Part shown: one piece after another, positions 55,460 to 63,486 of the stretch
Layout of the letters: the number at the start of each line of letters is the position of its first letter
How positions within the stretch are numbered: position 1 is the first letter of the stretch
NCBI GenBank assembly: GCA_963765105.1
Contig: CAVXUW010000002.1
Span: 1,441,978-1,505,977, forward strand
Direction of reading: 5' to 3'
DNA: 64,000 bases
Source of the DNA: CALMEC01 sp963765105
Lineage (GTDB): Bacteria > Actinomycetota > Thermoleophilia > Miltoncostaeales > Miltoncostaeaceae
Notes under the pieces: generated by a model
Told to the model about the DNA's origin: nothing
Database searches by the model: none
What the model saw: the letters and a program-made list of their open reading frames with translations, nothing else
Program-made: the position numbers and the translations under genes

Positions 55460-56971
55460 ATGTCGGTCGAGGTCGTCGCGGGTGTCGAGGTCGACACCCG
55501 GCACTGGATCGGTGGCAGGCGGGTGGCGTCGGCCTCCGGAGCCACGTTCACCGACGTCTCCCCCATCGACGAGACCGCGATCGCGCAGGTCAGCGCGGGT
55601 TCTGCAGGCGAGGCCTCGGCCGCCGTCGATGCGGCCGCGGCCGCGTTCCCGGCCTGGGCGGCGACCCCCGCCGACGAGCGGGCCGCCGTCCTGCACCGCA
55701 TCGCGGACGGCGTCGAGGCGCGGCTCGAGGACCTGTCGCAGGTCGAGACCCGCGACAACGGCTCGCTGATCCGCAGCCATCGGCGCGGGGTGATGCCCCG
55801 GGTGGCCATGAACTTCAGGTTCTTCGCCGACCACCTGCGCAGCCTGGCCTCAGGCGCCGCGCACCCCGACTTCGAGACCCGCGGCCACCGCAACCACGTC
55901 AGCTGGGACCCGGCCGGCGTCACCGCGATCATCACGCCCTGGAACGCCCCGCTGATGCTGGCGACCTGGCGGATCGGTCCGGCCCTGGCAGCGGGCAACA
56001 CCGTGGTCGCCAAGCCGCCGGAGTGGGCGCCGCTGACGGCGTCGCTGCTGGCCGACATCACCGCCGAGGCCGGCCTGCCGGCGGGGGTGTTCAACGTCGT
56101 CCAGGGTCTGGGCGTCGATGCTGGGGCGCCGCTGGTGGCCGACCCGCGGGTGCGGCGGATCTGCTTCACCGGCTCGGTGCCGACCGCCCGCACGATCGCA
56201 GCCGCCGCCGCCCCGAACGTCACCCCGGTCTCGTTCGAGCTGGGCGGCAAGTCGCCACTGATGATCTTCGAGGACGCCGACCTCGACCTGGCCGTGACCC
56301 TGGCCGTCGAGCAGTTCGACAACTCCGGACAGGTCTGTCTGGCCGCCGTCCGACTGCTGGTGCACGAGAGCCTGCACGAGGAGTTCGTGCAGCGCTTCAC
56401 CGAGCGGGCCGCGCTCGTGAAGCAGGGCGACCCGCGCGATCCCGAGACCGACATCGGCCCGTTGATCGGCCGGCGCCACTTCGAACGGGTCTGCGGCTTC
56501 GTCGAGCGGGCGATCGCGGGCGGCGCGCAGGCCCTGGTCGGCGGTGGCCCCAACACCGACCTGGGCGGGCTCTACTTCAGGCCCACCGTGCTGGTCGACG
56601 CCAAGGCCGGCAGCGAGATCCTGTGCGAGGAGGTCTTCGGGCCGGTGCTGACGCTGCAGACCTTCGGCACCGAGGCCGAGGCGGTGGCGATGGCCAACGG
56701 CACCGACTACGGCCTGGCCGCCACCCTGGTGACCGGCGACCCGGTGCGGGCCGAGCGGGTCTCGGCTCAGCTGTCGGCAGGCACGGTATGGGTGAACTGC
56801 TTCTTCGTGCGCGACCTGAGCGCCCCGTTCGGCGGCAACGGCCGCAGCGGCATCGGTCGCGAGGGCGGCACCTGGAGCTTCGACTTCTACTGCGACGTCA
56901 AGAACACCTGCTACGCCCCGGCCGGCTGGACCGCGGGCGCCCCGAGCTGGACCACGGAGGCCCTCACGTGA
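55460..56971 (+). CDS. Aldehyde dehydrogenase
   Basis: 503 residues, ATG 55460 after GGAGGGG. NAD(P)-dependent ALDH motifs: VTAIITPWNAPLMLATWRIGPALAAGNTVVAKPPEWAP, VSFELGGKSPLMIFEDADLDLAV (catalytic Glu), QFDNSGQVCLAAVRLLVHES (nucleophile Cys), LCEEVFGPVLTLQTF and FGGNGRSGIGREGG. Pattern is close to 5-carboxymethyl-2-hydroxymuconate semialdehyde dehydrogenase (HpaE) and betaine-aldehyde types. With the following FAH-family gene it forms a lower-pathway pair like hpaE-hpaG. Confidence 0.92.
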   Translation: MSVEVVAGVEVDTRHWIGGRRVASASGATFTDVSPIDETAIAQVSAGSAGEASAAVDAAAAAFPAWAATPADERAAVLHRIADGVEARLEDLSQVETRDNGSLIRSHRRGVMPRVAMNFRFFADHLRSLASGAAHPDFETRGHRNHVSWDPAGVTAIITPWNAPLMLATWRIGPALAAGNTVVAKPPEWAPLTASLLADITAEAGLPAGVFNVVQGLGVDAGAPLVADPRVRRICFTGSVPTARTIAAAAAPNVTPVSFELGGKSPLMIFEDADLDLAVTLAVEQFDNSGQVCLAAVRLLVHESLHEEFVQRFTERAALVKQGDPRDPETDIGPLIGRRHFERVCGFVERAIAGGAQALVGGGPNTDLGGLYFRPTVLVDAKAGSEILCEEVFGPVLTLQTFGTEAEAVAMANGTDYGLAATLVTGDPVRAERVSAQLSAGTVWVNCFFVRDLSAPFGGNGRSGIGREGGTWSFDFYCDVKNTCYAPAGWTAGAPSWTTEALT

Positions 56972-57849
56972 GCGAGAACCCGCTGCTTCCGGGCAGCACC
57001 GAGCACCGCCGGATCCTGCTCGACGGCGCGACCGTCGAGGTGGTGCGGGACGGCGACGAGCTGGTCGCCGGCGACGGTCGCCGGGTCGGCGTGGAGACGG
57101 CTGTCCATCTGCCGCCGGTGATGCCCACGAAGATCATCGCGGTGCACCTGAACCACATCAGCCGGGTCAAGGAGTTCCAGATCTCGCTGCCGGCGACGCC
57201 GACGTACTTCCACAAGCCGATCTCCTCACTCGCCGGGCACAAGGGCTCGATCGTGCGACCCGAGGGCTGCTCGTGGCTGAACTACGAGGGCGAGATCGCG
57301 ATCGTCATCGGCCGCACCTGCCGCAACATCGCGCCGGCCGACGCCGGCGACTACATCGCCGGCTACTCCCTGGCGAACGACTACGGGCTGCACGACTTCC
57401 GCGACACCAACGCCGGCTCCATGCTGCGCGTCAAGGGCGCCGACACCATGTGCCCGCTGGGACCGGGCCTGGTCAGCGGCTGGGACTTCCACGACAAGTG
57501 GCTGCGCACCCTGGTCAACGGGACGGTGGTGCAGGAGGGCTCGACGGCCGAGATGACCTGGGACATGAACTACCTGGTCGCCGACATCGCCCGCACCATC
57601 ACCCTGGTGCCCGGCGACGTGCTGCTGTCGGGCACCCCGGCCAACTCACGCACCGTCTACCCGGGCGACGTCGTCGAGGTCGAGGCCGAGGGGCTGGGCC
57701 GACTCACCAACACGATCGTGTCGGGGCCGACGCCGATCCGCACCGACGTCGGTGCCCAGCCCACCGAGTCCGAAGAGGTGCTCTCGACCGCCAAGGGCGG
57801 CGACTGGGAGTTCCGCGGCATCCGTCCCCCCAAGCGCCCCGGCGAGTAA
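56968..57849 (+). CDS. Fumarylacetoacetate hydrolase family enzyme (2), HpaG-like
   Basis: 293 residues; GTG overlaps the ALDH stop (GTGA). PTKIIAVHLNHISRVKEF, PTYFHKPISSLAGHKGSIVRP, LNYEGEIAIVIGRTCRN (metal Glu), YSLANDYGLHDFRDTNAGSMLRVKGADTMCPLGPGLV and VPGDVLLSGTPANSRTVYPGDVVEVE. Resembles the isomerase/decarboxylase or hydratase enzymes that follow ring-cleavage semialdehyde dehydrogenases. Confidence 0.9.
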   Translation: MSENPLLPGSTEHRRILLDGATVEVVRDGDELVAGDGRRVGVETAVHLPPVMPTKIIAVHLNHISRVKEFQISLPATPTYFHKPISSLAGHKGSIVRPEGCSWLNYEGEIAIVIGRTCRNIAPADAGDYIAGYSLANDYGLHDFRDTNAGSMLRVKGADTMCPLGPGLVSGWDFHDKWLRTLVNGTVVQEGSTAEMTWDMNYLVADIARTITLVPGDVLLSGTPANSRTVYPGDVVEVEAEGLGRLTNTIVSGPTPIRTDVGAQPTESEEVLSTAKGGDWEFRGIRPPKRPGE

Positions 57850-57894
57850 CCCAGCACAACCCCCAACCGGCCTTCCCCTGCCCCGGGGTGTCGC

Positions 57895-57951
57895 CGAGGG
57901 GTCACAGTCTCCCGTTCGGAGACCCTCAGGACGGTCATCTGTGACTCCTCG
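57895..57951. terminator. Hairpin between convergent genes (repeat family copy 2)
   Basis: CGAGGGGTCACAG (57895-57907) pairs with CTGTGACTCCTCG (57939-57951) with one mismatch; an inner TCTCC/GGAGA stem adds stability. The outer arms match those at 53340-53396. Located between the convergent FAH and amidotransferase genes. Confidence 0.8.
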
Positions 57952-57969
57952 CGGCCGACCAGGGGGCAG

Positions 57970-58761
57970 TCAGGGACGGCGGCGGGACCGGGCGTGGGTG
58001 ACCAGGGCCCCGAAGAGGGCGGCCTGGGCAGGGTCGGTGTCGGCGGTGTCCTCCGGGTGCCACTGGACGCCGAGGAACCACCCGTCACCATCGGTCGCCC
58101 GGATCGCCTCGACCGTGCCGTCGTCCGCCCTCGCCGCCACCTGCAGCCCGGCACCGAGGTCGTCGAGGCGCTGATGGTGGTAGCACGACACCTGCGCCGC
58201 GGCCGGGCCGGTGTCACCGCCGGCGGGGACGCCCAGCATCGCCGCCAGCTCGGGGTCGGTGACCGTCACCGGCTGGACGACGTCGCGGTGCGGGGAGTCC
58301 ATGTGCTGCTCGAGCCCCCCGCCCCGCACGACGTTGACCGCCTGGGTGCCCCGGCAGATCGCCAGCAGAGGCACGCCCGTCGCGAGCGCCCAGTCGGCCA
58401 CGGCGAGGTCGAAGTCGTCCTGCTCGTGGTCGACGTCGTAGACGTCGTCGTGCTGGTCGACGTGCCCGTAGCGGGACGGTGACAGGTCACCCCCACCAGG
58501 CAGCAGCACCCCGTCGGCGAACCCCAACCGGTCGGCGACCGTCGCACCGTCGGGCCCACCGGGCCCGGACCCCTGCGGCCACCACGGATGCACTGTGAGC
58601 GGCTCACCCCCGGCCCGCAGCACCGCCTCGGACAGGGCCCGCGCCGTCACCAGCGCCCGGTACCGCAGCACCGGCGCCGACGGCGAGAACCGCGCCGGAA
58701 TCACGATCAACGGCCGACCCCGGCCCACACCCACACCCACACCCACACCTGGTTCGGACAC
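57970..58761 (-). CDS. Class I glutamine-amidotransferase-like hydrolase (3), PuuD type
   Basis: 263 residues. GVLLPGGGDLSPSRYG, PLLAICRGTQAVNVVRGGGLEQHM with the nucleophile Cys, VSCYHHQRLDDLG, and FLGVQWHPEDT with His-Pro-Glu are peptidase C26 hallmarks. The N-terminus (VGVGVGVGRGR) is encoded by a CCCACA hexanucleotide run (58724-58749). A -10-like TAGGAT lies just before the GTG, so the message may be leaderless. Third such hydrolase in the cluster. Confidence 0.87.
   Translation of the reverse strand: MSEPGVGVGVGVGRGRPLIVIPARFSPSAPVLRYRALVTARALSEAVLRAGGEPLTVHPWWPQGSGPGGPDGATVADRLGFADGVLLPGGGDLSPSRYGHVDQHDDVYDVDHEQDDFDLAVADWALATGVPLLAICRGTQAVNVVRGGGLEQHMDSPHRDVVQPVTVTDPELAAMLGVPAGGDTGPAAAQVSCYHHQRLDDLGAGLQVAARADDGTVEAIRATDGDGWFLGVQWHPEDTADTDPAQAALFGALVTHARSRRRP
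58724..58749. repeat. (CCCACA)4 hexanucleotide run in the amidotransferase N-terminus
   Basis: Four perfect CCCACA units plus two bases encode the Gly-Val run. Length change would stay in frame. Confidence 0.85.
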
Positions 58762-58847
58762 GAACAGATCCTACGAGCCGAACCTCAGCAATCACCCACC
58801 CCCGCAACCGAAGCCCTTCCCCCGACCTGCGCGATGGCTCGCAAACG

Positions 58848-58916
58848 CCGGAACGACGGGCTGGATGCGGCAGCGACGTGCGTAGCAGTCGCCGAGCATC
58901 CGGCCCGTCGTTCCGG
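58848..58916 (-). terminator. 21-bp hairpin downstream of the degenerate GGDEF gene
   Basis: Arms 58848-58868 and 58896-58916 (CCGGAACGACGGGCTGGATGC type) pair with one mismatch around a 27-base loop, 25 bases past the stop of the minus-strand gene. A strong terminator; nothing else is seen in 58,762-58,941. Confidence 0.75.
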
Positions 58917-58941
58917 CCGAACGTGAAACATGAAGCAGGCG

Positions 58942-61848
58942 TTACCTCTGCTCGAGCTCCGCAGCCAGTCGACGCCGCTGCGCAGCCTCGATCACCTGGC
59001 GTTCGTGGTTGCGCTCGGCGCCGAGCATGATGATCGCCTGCTCGATCGTCTTCGCGGCGTCCTCCTCGACCGGGACGGCAGCAGTGCGCAGCCGCAACGG
59101 ACGGGGCAGGGTGAACCGCTCGGCCAGGATCTGCTCGGCGGCTCCGGCCAGGCGACCCGCCACGATCTCGGCGTCGTCCAGCTCGGTCGCCGGCAGCAGC
59201 ACCGCGACGTCGTCCTCACCGTGGCGGTAGGCGATGTCGCCGACCCGCAACTGGCTGTTGAGCGTCGTCGCGATGAGGCGCAGGGCCTCGTCGGCGTCGG
59301 CGTCGCCGTACTCGGTACGCATCCGGGCGAGCCCGTCGACCTCGGCCAGCACCAGCGAGACCGGCAGGTCGTGCTCGGCGCGGGTGCGGACGGCGGTACG
59401 CAGGTCGACCAGCATGCGCTCGCGACGGACCAGCCCGGTGACCAGGTCGAGGTCCTCGTCGCCCGCGAGCGCGCCACGACGGGCGATCGCGTCGAGCGAG
59501 GCTCCCGTCATGCGGGCCAGCCGGTCGAGCACGCCCTGCTCGGCGACCGTGAAGCCCTCGGCGCGCAGGCGGCGCACCACGAGCGTGCCGGCAAGGGTGC
59601 CGGCGCTGGCGATCGGGACGGCGAGCAGGGCGGTGGTGGCACCGTCGGCCAACGGGTCGGCCTCGAGCACCTCACGGACCGGCGCACCGGCCGCAAGCAG
59701 CGCGGACAGTGTCTGCGGACCCCAGATCTGGCTCTCGCCACCCTCGGGGTGCAGCCACAGCACGCGCGGGCCCTCGACCGAGTGCACGACGACCGCAGCG
59801 ACGTCGCCGTCCACCAGCAGGGCCGCCTCCTCGGCGGTGATCTGCGCGGCGCTCGGGCGGGTGGCTGCCGTGGTCAGGCGCTTGGCCGCCCGACGCAGAC
59901 CGTCGCGCTGACGCGTCGACGGGGTAACGCCACGCTGCGAGGGGATCCGCGGCGCGTCGAATGCCCAGTCGGGCATCTCGTCCATCGTCCGGTGGCGAGC
60001 CACCGCGGACGGGTCGACGCCGACCGAGGCCAGGATCTGGGACACGATCCGGTTGACGACCTCCTCGCCGTCCTCGTTCGGGGTCCGGGGCTCGAAGTCG
60101 AGCACCACCTTGCCGAACGAGCTGCCGTTGGCAGCGGGGGCCTGACGCTCCGGCCGCGGCGCGTACGCCTGGCTGATCGCGATGGCGGCCTCGACGGCCG
60201 AGGCCGTGGCGCTCGTGGCGGCGGGCGTCGACGGACTACCGTCGTTGTCCCACCAGTTGCCCCGGGGAGCCGCTGAAGCAGGCGTGGCAGCAGCCGGCAC
60301 GTACATCGGGACCGGGGCGTAGGTCGGGGCGAAGGCCTGGGCAGCCGGGGCAGCCGGGGCCTCGACGACGTCCTGCGACGACGGCGTGGTCCAGGTCTGC
60401 GCCGGCGCAGCGGCCCACGAGGTGCCGTCGGACGGCGCCTCGCTCTCGGGGGTCGATGGCTGCACCATGCCAGAGTGCTCGACCAGGTCGGTTACTTGTG
60501 GTAGCGACACAGCTACTTGGGGCATTGTTGCGCTGACCTCCGTCTGGGCGTCGGTGACGACACCGGCACCCGCTCCTGTTTCCTGACTAGGCGCGGTCAT
60601 CTGCCAGATCTCCTCATCGCTACGATCGGCGGCCCATCCGCCGATGTCGTCACTTCCGTGGGGTTCGGCCAGGTAGCCCTGGTCGAGGTGGGTCGCTGGG
60701 TAGGCCACCTCGGCCGGACCAGGGTCGAACAGCTCCGGCGACCCCGTCGGGGCTGTCGGGTGGAACGTCTCCGGCAACCCCGTCGGGACTGTCGGGTCGA
60801 ACCTGTCCGCGGGAACCGGTCCCGCGGGGTCTTGAGAGCTCGCCTGAGCGAGGGGGGCGGCCCCGAAGGTCGGGGCCGGGACAAAAGGGTCGACCAGCTC
60901 CTGGTCCGGCGAGTCGAGCGGCGCGTCGAGTGGCGGCAGCCACGGCAGAGAGGGGTCGGACACGTGCACCTGCGGCATGTGCAGCTCGTCGGAAGGCGCG
61001 AACTCGTCGATCGGGTCCAGCAGGTCTTCGGGGCGAAGCACCGGAGCCGCCGTCTGCGGCCGAGGCTGCGGAACGTGGGCGTCGCCGGTCACCGGGACCA
61101 CGTCGACGATCACCAGTGCGGGCGAGCCACCGTCGACCGTGGTCACCTGGGTGACCGGGACGCCGGCGGCGACAGTCTCGACGACGACTTCTGCCGCGGC
61201 CTCGGCCGCCGGGGGAAGGACTTCGGCGGCCGGTGCGACAACCGGCTCCGCGGGCCGGACGACGGACGCCGGGGCTGCGACGGCTGCCGGAACCTGGACC
61301 GGGTCGGCGAGCAGGGCCTGGTTGATGTCGTCGGCACGCCGGCCACGCGACCCCCGCCGACCTTTGCGTTCCTCGCGCAGGGCCCGGCGCCGGGGCAGCC
61401 GGCGCCGCTCGATGTGCGCGGCCACCGACTCCGACGCCTCGGCAGTGTGGAGGTTCGTGGTGTCGAGATCCGTGGTGTCGAGGTCCGTGGGCGCCTCGTT
61501 CGCTGCCTGCTCGGTGGCAGGCGTCCGAGGCAGGGCCACATCCGGAGCAGCCTCTTCTGAGGCGCTCCCTTCTGAGGCGCTCGCGTCGGAGGCGATCCCG
61601 TCGCAGGCGCCCTCGTCGCCCAGAGGGTCGCCGGTGGTCGGAGCAGTCCTGGGTCGGGGGCGCCCGGTCGGCACCACGGTTGCCCCGACGATGCTGCCGG
61701 TGTTCGCCGCATCGGTCAGCTGGCGGGCGAACGTCGCAGCCGCGGCCCGGGCGCGATGGTTCTGCACCAGGCGAACCGCCAGCAGCAGCAGCACCAGGCC
61801 CAGCAGCACACCCACCAGCACGGCAGGGTTGCTCGCGAGGGCGGTCAC
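58942..61848 (-). CDS. Membrane-anchored GAF-like/degenerate GGDEF protein
   Basis: 968 residues. One N-terminal membrane helix (AVLVGVLLGLVLLLLAVRLV), then ~600 residues of Pro/Ala/Thr/Asp-rich disordered sequence with a basic patch (ERRRLPRRRALREERKGRRGSRGRR). From about residue 640 a GAF-like domain (AAVVVHSVEGPRVLWLHPEG, TTALLAVPIASAGTLAGTLVVRRL), then a GGDEF-like domain (DLDLVTGLVRRERMLVDLRTAV, SLVLAEVDGLARM) whose active loop reads HGEDDVAVLL in place of GGDEF. Diguanylate cyclase activity is therefore unlikely; a c-di-GMP effector or scaffold role is more probable. Confidence 0.82.
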   Translation of the reverse strand: MTALASNPAVLVGVLLGLVLLLLAVRLVQNHRARAAAATFARQLTDAANTGSIVGATVVPTGRPRPRTAPTTGDPLGDEGACDGIASDASASEGSASEEAAPDVALPRTPATEQAANEAPTDLDTTDLDTTNLHTAEASESVAAHIERRRLPRRRALREERKGRRGSRGRRADDINQALLADPVQVPAAVAAPASVVRPAEPVVAPAAEVLPPAAEAAAEVVVETVAAGVPVTQVTTVDGGSPALVIVDVVPVTGDAHVPQPRPQTAAPVLRPEDLLDPIDEFAPSDELHMPQVHVSDPSLPWLPPLDAPLDSPDQELVDPFVPAPTFGAAPLAQASSQDPAGPVPADRFDPTVPTGLPETFHPTAPTGSPELFDPGPAEVAYPATHLDQGYLAEPHGSDDIGGWAADRSDEEIWQMTAPSQETGAGAGVVTDAQTEVSATMPQVAVSLPQVTDLVEHSGMVQPSTPESEAPSDGTSWAAAPAQTWTTPSSQDVVEAPAAPAAQAFAPTYAPVPMYVPAAATPASAAPRGNWWDNDGSPSTPAATSATASAVEAAIAISQAYAPRPERQAPAANGSSFGKVVLDFEPRTPNEDGEEVVNRIVSQILASVGVDPSAVARHRTMDEMPDWAFDAPRIPSQRGVTPSTRQRDGLRRAAKRLTTAATRPSAAQITAEEAALLVDGDVAAVVVHSVEGPRVLWLHPEGGESQIWGPQTLSALLAAGAPVREVLEADPLADGATTALLAVPIASAGTLAGTLVVRRLRAEGFTVAEQGVLDRLARMTGASLDAIARRGALAGDEDLDLVTGLVRRERMLVDLRTAVRTRAEHDLPVSLVLAEVDGLARMRTEYGDADADEALRLIATTLNSQLRVGDIAYRHGEDDVAVLLPATELDDAEIVAGRLAGAAEQILAERFTLPRPLRLRTAAVPVEEDAAKTIEQAIIMLGAERNHERQVIEAAQRRRLAAELEQR

Positions 61849-61879
61849 ACCGCTCTCGGGACGCTTCGGGGAGGCCGAA

Positions 61880-61902
61880 CACCTGCCCTACATCGGCAGG
61901 TG
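61880..61902. other. Hairpin CACCTGCC / GGCAGGTG between minus-strand genes
   Basis: A perfect 8-base stem with a 7-base loop in the 61,849-62,029 spacer. May terminate the phosphatase transcript or lie in the leader of the following gene. No other feature is seen in the spacer. Confidence 0.5.
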
Positions 61903-62029
61903 GCGAAGAAAAGTGGAGTGGCGAATTCTCCACCGTTCGGCGTAACCACTTCACCCGGTTGCCCGGACAGCCTCGCCCGGTCGAGCGAACATCCGTGGCA
62001 GGGCACCGAGACCGCGCCGGCAGGACCCG

Positions 62030-62662
62030 CTATCCGGGCGGGGCGTTCCAGCGCAGGACGGCCCTGGTGCCGCGGTCCGAACCGAGCACACTGACGGTCG
62101 CGGGGTCGAGCACGAAGTGAGCGGCGAGCTCGGGCGACTGCCCGAGCCAGCGGGCAGTCAGCACGCGCAGGAAGTGGGCGTGGGCGATCAGCAGCACCCG
62201 GCCGGCATCGCCGTCCATCAGGTCCTTCAGCAGCGAGTCGGCACGGCCCGCCACGTCGGCCAGGTTCTCACCGCCGGGCATCTGAGGGTGCTCGAACGGT
62301 CGCCAGTGCGGTACCCAGCGGCTGATCTCGGCACGGGTCAGGCCCTCGTAGTCGCCGTAGTCCCACTCGACGGCCCGGTGGTCGACCTCGGCGGCGGCGA
62401 AGCCGGCCAGCTCCGCCGTCCGTCGCGCCCGCTGCAGCGGGCTGCAGACCACCCGGTCGAAGGCGACCGGCGCCAGCGCGGGGGCCAGCGCCCGGGCGCC
62501 GTCCTCGCCGACCGTCGTCAGCGGGACGTCGGTCAGCCCGGTGTGACGCTTGGCCAGGGCCCACTCGGTCTGGCCGTGGCGCACCACCCAGAGCTCGTTC
62601 ACGACCTCGTGCCCGACACGGTCGCCGGAGCCGTCGGTGGCGGCGGTGCCGGTCGGGGTCAC
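62030..62662 (-). CDS. Histidine phosphatase (phosphoglycerate-mutase-like)
   Basis: 210 residues; GTG overlaps the DUF445 gene stop (GTGA). ELWVVRHGQTEWALAKRHTGLTDVPLT contains the catalytic His (RHG), VVCSPLQRARRTAEL the second Arg, VEWDYGDYEGLTRAEI the Glu and VLLIAHAHFLRVLTARWL the second His. Small-molecule phosphatases of this type include glucosyl-3-phosphoglycerate and cobalamin-pathway enzymes; the substrate is not set. Confidence 0.9.
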   Translation of the reverse strand: MTPTGTAATDGSGDRVGHEVVNELWVVRHGQTEWALAKRHTGLTDVPLTTVGEDGARALAPALAPVAFDRVVCSPLQRARRTAELAGFAAAEVDHRAVEWDYGDYEGLTRAEISRWVPHWRPFEHPQMPGGENLADVAGRADSLLKDLMDGDAGRVLLIAHAHFLRVLTARWLGQSPELAAHFVLDPATVSVLGSDRGTRAVLRWNAPPG

Positions 62663-63480
62663 GGGGCCAGCACCGTCACCGTGTGGATGAGCAGCCCGGC
62701 CAGGCCTCCGACCACGGTGCCGTTGATCCTGATGAACTGCAGGTCGCGGCCGACGTGCAGCTCGATACGGCGCGAGGCCTCGGCCCCGTCCCAGCGTTGG
62801 ACGGTCTCGGAGATGACGGTGACCACCTCGTCACGGTAGCTGCGCACCAGGTGACCGGCGGCATCCTCGAGGTAGCGGTCGACCAGGTGCTGCAGGTCGA
62901 CGTCGTCGCCGAGGCGACGGCCCAGGCCGGTCAGGGCATCGACCAGGCGCAGCCGCAGGTCGCTGGCCGGGTCGTCGAGGGCCTCCTCCAGCACGCCGCG
63001 CAGGGTCGTCCAGAGCTGCTCGACCGCGCCACGGACATCGGGGTGGGCGACCAGCTGCTGCTTGAACGCCTCGGCCCGGGCCATGGTCAGAGGGTCGTGC
63101 TGCAGGTTGTCGGCGAACTCCGCGATCAGGTCGTCGAGGGCCCGACGGGCGCGGTGCTCCGGGTCGGACCGGACGTCGGCGATGAACCCCAGCGCCTCGC
63201 GGTAGGCCTTGGCGGCGATCCGGTCGTCGAGCCAGGCCGGCGTCCAGGCGGGGGCCCGCTCGAGGACCACTCTGGCGATGACGTCCTCGTGGGTGGCCAG
63301 CCACTCGTGCAGCTGCGCCACGACCACGTCGACGAGCCTGTGGTGGGCGCCGTCGGCCACGACCCGCTGCAGCAGCCGACCTGCCGGCGGGCCCCAGGAG
63401 CGCTCGACCAGCCGTCGCACCACCACCTCGTCGAGCAGCGCCAGCACCTGCTCGTCACGGGTCAGCTGCAGCGCGCCCCG
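62659..63480 (-). CDS. DUF445 family protein, N-terminus lost at contig join
   Basis: The open frame reads through RGALQLTRDEQVLALLDEVVVRRLVERSWGPPAGRLLQRVVAD and ends GRDLQFIRINGTVVGGLAGLLIHTVTVL, the usual DUF445 C-terminal membrane stretch with the conserved I-R-I-N-G-x-x-V-G-x-x-x-G. DUF445 proteins are about 400 residues; only ~270 are present because the actinobacterial sequence stops near 63,480. Part of an operon with the histidine phosphatase. Confidence 0.85.
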   Translation of the reverse strand, partial: RGALQLTRDEQVLALLDEVVVRRLVERSWGPPAGRLLQRVVADGAHHRLVDVVVAQLHEWLATHEDVIARVVLERAPAWTPAWLDDRIAAKAYREALGFIADVRSDPEHRARRALDDLIAEFADNLQHDPLTMARAEAFKQQLVAHPDVRGAVEQLWTTLRGVLEEALDDPASDLRLRLVDALTGLGRRLGDDVDLQHLVDRYLEDAAGHLVRSYRDEVVTVISETVQRWDGAEASRRIELHVGRDLQFIRINGTVVGGLAGLLIHTVTVLAP

Positions 63481-63486
63481 ACCGAT
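63480..63486. other. Chimeric junction between unrelated sequences
   Basis: Left of the point the minus strand is in the middle of a GC-rich DUF445 coding frame; right of it the plus strand is in the middle of a mid-GC flgG frame. Both genes are cut inside conserved coding sequence, with no inverted repeat, target duplication or integrase. The base position is approximate. Confidence 0.85.
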
